Shown here: piece after piece, positions 60,706 to 64,000 of the stretch
Position numbering within the stretch: position 1 is the stretch's first letter
How the letters are laid out: the number at the start of each line of letters is the position of its first letter
Origin: an uncultured Geobacteraceae bacterium
Lineage (GTDB): Bacteria > Desulfobacterota > Desulfuromonadia > Geobacterales > Pseudopelobacteraceae
DNA length: 64,000 nucleotides
Assembly: GCA_903939115.1 (NCBI GenBank)
Contig: CAJAFV010000069.1
Location: 1-64,000, forward strand
Reading direction: 5' to 3'
Made by a program: the position numbers and the translations under genes
Notes under the pieces: model-generated
What the model was told of the DNA's origin: nothing
The model's input: the letters and a program-made list of their open reading frames with translations, nothing else
The model's database searches: none

Positions 60706-61983
60706 ATGAAGCTTACCCTCTTTACTCTCTTCGCTGCCATCACCGCCTTCACCTACTGGCTCCGCTATATCAATCTGCAGCACCTTAAACTACATGGCAG
60801 CGTGGTGCCGGAGGGATTTGATGGCGCTATCGATGCAGAGAAGCTGCGTAAAAGTTCAGCCTATACATTTGCCTCGAGCCGTCTTGGTTTGTGGGATTCG
60901 CTCTTCGACAATGCTCTATTGCTCATCTTCCTTTTCGGCGGCCTGATTGCGGCGTATGACAGTTTCATCCGTTTGTTAAGCTCAGCACCGATTCTTTCAG
61001 CCATTCTCTTTTTTCTGTTGATGACCTGGGCATCAACGCTACTCGGCATTCCATTTGATCTGTACAGTACCTTCCGTATTGAGGCGCAGTTCGGCTTCAA
61101 CACGACGACTGCGCGCATCTGGATTACGGATTTCATCAAATCGCAGGCCATCGGTGCTGTTCTACTCTCATTCCTGATAACGGTTGTATTCTGGCTAATC
61201 AACTGGAGTCCGCAGCAGTGGTGGCTCTGGATGTGGGGCTTCATGGCTCTTTTCAGCCTGTTCATGATGTTCATTTCACCCTATGTGATCGAGCCGCTTT
61301 TCAACAAATATGAGCCGGTCACTGAACCGGGGTTGGAGGACGACATCCGCGTTATGATGGAGAAGGCGGGATTAAAAGTAGGGAAGGTTCTGCAGATGGA
61401 TGCGTCAAAGAGGAGCAGGCACTCCAATGCCTATTTTACCGGCATTGGTAAAGTCAAACGTATTGTTCTCTATGACACCCTGATCAAACAGATGAGTCAC
61501 GCAGAAATTGTCGCCGTACTGGCGCACGAAATCGGCCACTGGAAAAAAGGGCATATCTGGAAACGTTTATTGTGGGCGGAGCTCATGGCGCTCGCAGGAT
61601 CGTGGCTCGGTTTCAAACTACTCGCCTGGCCTGGACTGCCGGGAATGCTGGGCCTGTCGGCTGATATTTCCTTGCCGGCGAAAATGGTTGTACTCGGCTT
61701 TGTTGCTTCGCTGGCACTGTTCCCGCTTGGCCCTTTTTCGGCCTGGCGCTCCCGCTGCCACGAATGGGAAGCCGACCGTTATGCGACCGATCTGACCGGA
61801 AAGCCGGAGGATCTGGCATCCGCACTGGTCAAAATGTCGGCGGAAAATCTTTCCAACCTCTTTCCGCACCCGCTCTACGCGGGGTTCTACTACTCGCACC
61901 CCCCTGTGGTGGAACGGGCGAGGACTCTGAAAGAGTGGAGTAGGCCCAAAAACGGGGCGGGAAATAATTCCGCCCCGTCATAG
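60706..61983 (+). CDS. M48-family membrane metalloprotease (Ste24-like)
   Basis: Protein of 425 residues with several membrane segments. The zinc motif is HEIGH (His274, Glu275, His278) within VVAVLAHEIGHWKKGH, with the third ligand in EWEADRYATDL. FNTTTARIWITDFIKSQAIG and MDASKRSRHSNAYFTGIGKVKRIVLYDTLI are characteristic of Ste24/CAAX-prenyl-type proteases, with the N-terminal membrane region of that type. AAGGA and the ATG at 60706 define the start. Bacterial members act in membrane quality control. Confidence 0.93.
   Translation: MKLTLFTLFAAITAFTYWLRYINLQHLKLHGSVVPEGFDGAIDAEKLRKSSAYTFASSRLGLWDSLFDNALLLIFLFGGLIAAYDSFIRLLSSAPILSAILFFLLMTWASTLLGIPFDLYSTFRIEAQFGFNTTTARIWITDFIKSQAIGAVLLSFLITVVFWLINWSPQQWWLWMWGFMALFSLFMMFISPYVIEPLFNKYEPVTEPGLEDDIRVMMEKAGLKVGKVLQMDASKRSRHSNAYFTGIGKVKRIVLYDTLIKQMSHAEIVAVLAHEIGHWKKGHIWKRLLWAELMALAGSWLGFKLLAWPGLPGMLGLSADISLPAKMVVLGFVASLALFPLGPFSAWRSRCHEWEADRYATDLTGKPEDLASALVKMSAENLSNLFPHPLYAGFYYSHPPVVERARTLKEWSRPKNGAGNNSAPS
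61952..61983 (-). terminator. Terminator of the XRE-cupin gene, inside the 3' end of the M48 gene
   Basis: Nine-base perfect stem ACGGGGCGG/CCGCCCCGT (61952-61960 and 61970-61978). On the minus strand it is followed by five T, the correct polarity for ending the XRE-cupin transcript whose stop is at 62004. The stem is coding sequence on the other strand. Confidence 0.65.
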
Positions 61984-62003
61984 AACGGCAATTCATTTAC
62001 AGA

Positions 62004-62609
62004 TCATTCCTTCGTGTACATAACCGCCACAGCCCGGGCATTCCCTTCACCGACCGCAACCCAGCCGTGCGGCTGACTCGAATCGTAATAGATGCTGTCG
62101 CCGCCCCGCATCCGCAGAACTTCACTGTTGTAGTGAAAATCAAGTTCACCTGAAATGATATAAATAAACTCTTCATCACCCTCATGCCTGAAGAAGAGCG
62201 AATCATCCCACTCCCTGTTTTCAAATTCCACCAGAAACGGCTCCATATGTTTGTGACGCAGTCCCTGAGCCAGGGAATGATATGTGTACGGTCGGGAGGT
62301 CTGGTTTGCTACCTGTCGCAGCACCTTTTCATCCTCCCGAACATCCTCGCGTCTTGTAAGCACATATTTCTGACTATTGGCGGCGTCCGCAAAGAAAAAG
62401 TGAATATCGACCTTAAGCCCCCTGGCAATCTTGAGCAGAGTAGCCAGCGGGGGGATAACCTGCTGGTTTTCGATCTGTGATAACAGTGGCTTTGAAAGGG
62501 TCGTCAGCTCAGACAACTCCTGAAGGGTCAGCCGCTTCTGCTGCCGCAGCCCTCTGATTTTCTCCCCGATGCGGAATTCTTTGATCTGAGCTTTGATGTC
62601 TGTCGTCAT
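62004..62609 (-). CDS. XRE-cupin transcriptional regulator
   Basis: Regulator of 201 residues. An XRE helix-turn-helix (RIGEKIRGLRQQKRLTLQELSELTTLSKPLLSQIENQQVIPPLATLLKIARGLKV) is followed by a C-terminal cupin (EFIYIISGELDFHYNSEVLRMRGGDSIYYDSSQPHGW). This PuuR-like layout usually senses a small metabolite. GGGAG before the ATG at 62609 decides the start over a longer frame. It is divergent from the HtrA gene. Confidence 0.93.
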   Translation of the reverse strand: MTTDIKAQIKEFRIGEKIRGLRQQKRLTLQELSELTTLSKPLLSQIENQQVIPPLATLLKIARGLKVDIHFFFADAANSQKYVLTRREDVREDEKVLRQVANQTSRPYTYHSLAQGLRHKHMEPFLVEFENREWDDSLFFRHEGDEEFIYIISGELDFHYNSEVLRMRGGDSIYYDSSQPHGWVAVGEGNARAVAVMYTKE

Positions 62610-62742
62610 ATACACTCCCGGCAACTGTTTGTTTGATGGGATACTTTTACACAAACAGAGCGGCGATTCAATAACATAATTATGCTGTATAGAACGGGAA
62701 TTGTTTCACTCCGTTTCACGTTTTTATTCCGTGTTAATTCCG

Positions 62743-62771
62743 TTGACACACCGGGAGACTTTAACTATTGT
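62743..62771 (+). promoter_or_regulatory. Promoter of the HtrA-type protease gene
   Basis: TTGACA (62743-62748), 17 bases, TATTGT (62766-62771). The predicted transcript start falls at about 62778, the A of an in-frame ATG, so the downstream ATG at 62817 is the likelier start codon. Confidence 0.6.
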
Positions 62772-62816
62772 TTCGGTATGTTAACTCGAAACCGTTTGAG
62801 GCTGGTGACGTCCGAA

Positions 62817-64000
62817 ATGAAAACACTTCTCCGCATCTCTTTCCTGCTGACCGCCTCCTGGCTGATCGTTTCGCCTCTTGGTGGATGTAGTCAAAAAAAC
62901 GAAGCGCCTCTTTTTCACGAATCAAATCGCAAAGGCGGCGAAGCCGATCCCCCGGTAAAAGATGTGCCGATCGATATTCTCGCCACTCAGCGGGCATTTA
63001 GTAATGTCTCAAAAAAAGTGACGCCATCGGTTGTCAACATCTCAACAGTCAGCCGGAAACAAGTCATCCAGCCTTTTTTTGAAGCCAACCCTTTCTTCGA
63101 AGATTTTTTCGGAGGCCCGCAGACCCGCCAGAGCAAAAGCCTCGGCTCCGGCTTTTTGATCAGCAAGGATGGCTACATCGTGACCAACGACCATGTGGTG
63201 CGTGATGCCGAAAGCATTCAGGTCAAACTGTCAAACGACAAGGTATATGATGCCAAAGTGGTTGGAGGGGATCAGAAAACCGACATCGCTGTTATCAAAA
63301 TCAATGCCTCTGATCTTCCAACTGCAGTTCTGGGAGATTCCGACAAACTTGAAGTTGGACAATGGGCCATTGCTATCGGCAATCCATTCGGGCTTGACCG
63401 CACCATGACGGTCGGCGTTATCTCCGCAACCGGGCGCTCCAATATGGGCATTGAAACGTATGAAAACTTTATTCAGACAGATGCCTCCATCAACCCGGGC
63501 AACTCGGGCGGACCGCTTCTTAATGTCTACGGAGAGGTGGTTGGCATTAACACCGCTATCGTTGCGGCGGGACAGGGAATCGGATTTGCGATCCCGGTTA
63601 ACATGGCCAAGCCGATTTTCTCCCAGCTGATTGCCAAAGGGAGCGTCAGTCGAGGCTACATGGGCGTAACCATCCAGCCGGTAACCGAAGAACTGGCAAA
63701 ATCATTCGGCCTGAAAGAGGCTAAAGGCGCGCTGATTAATGATGTTATCAAGGGTAGCCCTGCCGATAAGGCCGGAGTTCGACAAGGTGACGTTATTATC
63801 GGACTGAACGGCAGTGAAGTGAAGGACCCCTCCCATCTTCAGCGACTCGTTGCCGAAGCAGGGATCGGCAAAGTTGCCAAAATGTCCATCATCCGTGACG
63901 GCAAAGCACTTGAACTGGGCATTACCCTGGCAAGCGCCGACACTGCGCCCAAACAACGTAAAAAATTAGAGCGTGGGGGAGACCAGCAGGAGGGTGAAGC
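62817..64000 (+). CDS. HtrA/DegP-type serine protease, lipoprotein form, cut by window edge
   Basis: Runs off the right edge; 394 codons are visible. The signal peptide ends in a lipobox LGGC (Cys25), so the protein is probably lipid-anchored, unlike soluble DegP. The trypsin-like triad is His126 (TNDHVV), Asp156 (KTDIAVIKI) and Ser230 (GNSGGPLL). A PDZ domain follows from about 280 (GYMGVTIQPVTEELAKSFGL, GSPADKAGVRQGDVIIGLNG). A second PDZ would lie beyond the edge. It degrades or refolds damaged periplasmic proteins. The start at 62817 rests on the promoter position and the signal peptide, not on a ribosome site. Confidence 0.9.
   Translation, partial: MKTLLRISFLLTASWLIVSPLGGCSQKNEAPLFHESNRKGGEADPPVKDVPIDILATQRAFSNVSKKVTPSVVNISTVSRKQVIQPFFEANPFFEDFFGGPQTRQSKSLGSGFLISKDGYIVTNDHVVRDAESIQVKLSNDKVYDAKVVGGDQKTDIAVIKINASDLPTAVLGDSDKLEVGQWAIAIGNPFGLDRTMTVGVISATGRSNMGIETYENFIQTDASINPGNSGGPLLNVYGEVVGINTAIVAAGQGIGFAIPVNMAKPIFSQLIAKGSVSRGYMGVTIQPVTEELAKSFGLKEAKGALINDVIKGSPADKAGVRQGDVIIGLNGSEVKDPSHLQRLVAEAGIGKVAKMSIIRDGKALELGITLASADTAPKQRKKLERGGDQQEGE

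Noticed and set aside
1..64000. tRNA, rRNA, CRISPR arrays, insertion sequences and prophage genes
   Set aside because: I looked through the gaps between genes and saw no cloverleaf-like segments, regularly spaced repeats or transposase and phage structural genes. A covariance-model scan would be needed to exclude small RNAs.

Overview
The window is a gene-dense bacterial chromosome segment with no rRNA, tRNA, CRISPR array, insertion sequence or prophage that I could see. Gene content points to an anaerobic or facultative deltaproteobacterium of the Geobacter/Desulfuromonas type: beta-oxidation genes with associated Fe-S proteins, a PATAN(DUF4388)-HDOD protein, several single-domain response regulators, a COG3014/CsgG-like/YcfL/LpoB outer-membrane lipoprotein operon, an SprA-related HEXXH protein and many two-component proteins. 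The species cannot be named from the sequence alone. Both window edges cut genes: a thiolase at the left and an HtrA-type protease at the right.

Layout. 1-6.3 kb: fatty acid/acyl-CoA metabolism (thiolase end, long acyl-CoA dehydrogenase, metallo-beta-lactamase-fold hydrolase, chalcone-isomerase-like exported protein, enoyl-CoA isomerase-like protein, winged-helix/ferredoxin protein). 6.4-8.2 kb: PATAN-HDOD regulator and a MerR regulator. 8.3-11.9 kb: a three-gene lipid operon (acyltransferase, glycerophosphodiesterase, and an acyltransferase fused to an alpha/beta hydrolase). 12.0-12.6 kb: YefM-YoeB toxin-antitoxin pair. 12.6-16.8 kb: five-gene envelope lipoprotein operon on the minus strand. 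16.9-18.2 kb: YnfM-like MFS transporter. 18.3-21.0 kb: accessory stretch with HigB-HigA, a beheaded ParE-like remnant and a NUDIX plus nitrilase-fold pair. 21.1-24.2 kb: ABC-F ATPase Uup and the transglycosylase MtgA. 24.3-31.4 kb: one tight five-gene signalling cluster (receiver, membrane pseudokinase fused to a DEDDh exonuclease, small membrane protein, SSF-STAC-GAF histidine kinase, GlnD-like nucleotidyltransferase). 31.4-36.3 kb, minus strand: DUF1653, NifU-like scaffold, aspartate ammonia-lyase, AcuI/YhdH-type reductase, second ABC-F ATPase. 36.5-39.6 kb: lipoprotein membrane-fusion/ABC exporter operon. 39.6-50.0 kb: macro-domain, S4, hemE, VOC, WbuC cupin, SH3-like exported protein, aminotransferase, tatA, leuB, asd, U32 protein, thermonuclease. 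50.1-52.0 kb, minus strand: rpmA, rplU, nitronate monooxygenase. 52.1-58.6 kb: DksA/TraR zinc finger, cysteine-rich GAF histidine kinase, MazG-like protein, SprA-like protein, histone-deacetylase-family protein, two uncharacterised genes, a 34-residue membrane microprotein and a receiver protein. 58.6-64 kb: DUF401 membrane protein, elbB, M48 protease, XRE-cupin regulator and the HtrA protease.

How it fits together. Most genes are housekeeping. The most unusual locus is 24.3-31.4 kb, where start/stop overlaps or short gaps link a sodium-solute-symporter-type sensor kinase to an exonuclease carrying a kinase-like module without a phosphoacceptor histidine, and to a stripped-down nucleotidyltransferase. 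Related gene sets occur near acetate-uptake genes in other proteobacteria, but the domain combination here is worth direct study. The second place to look is the NUDIX/nitrilase-fold pair sitting beside toxin-antitoxin genes.
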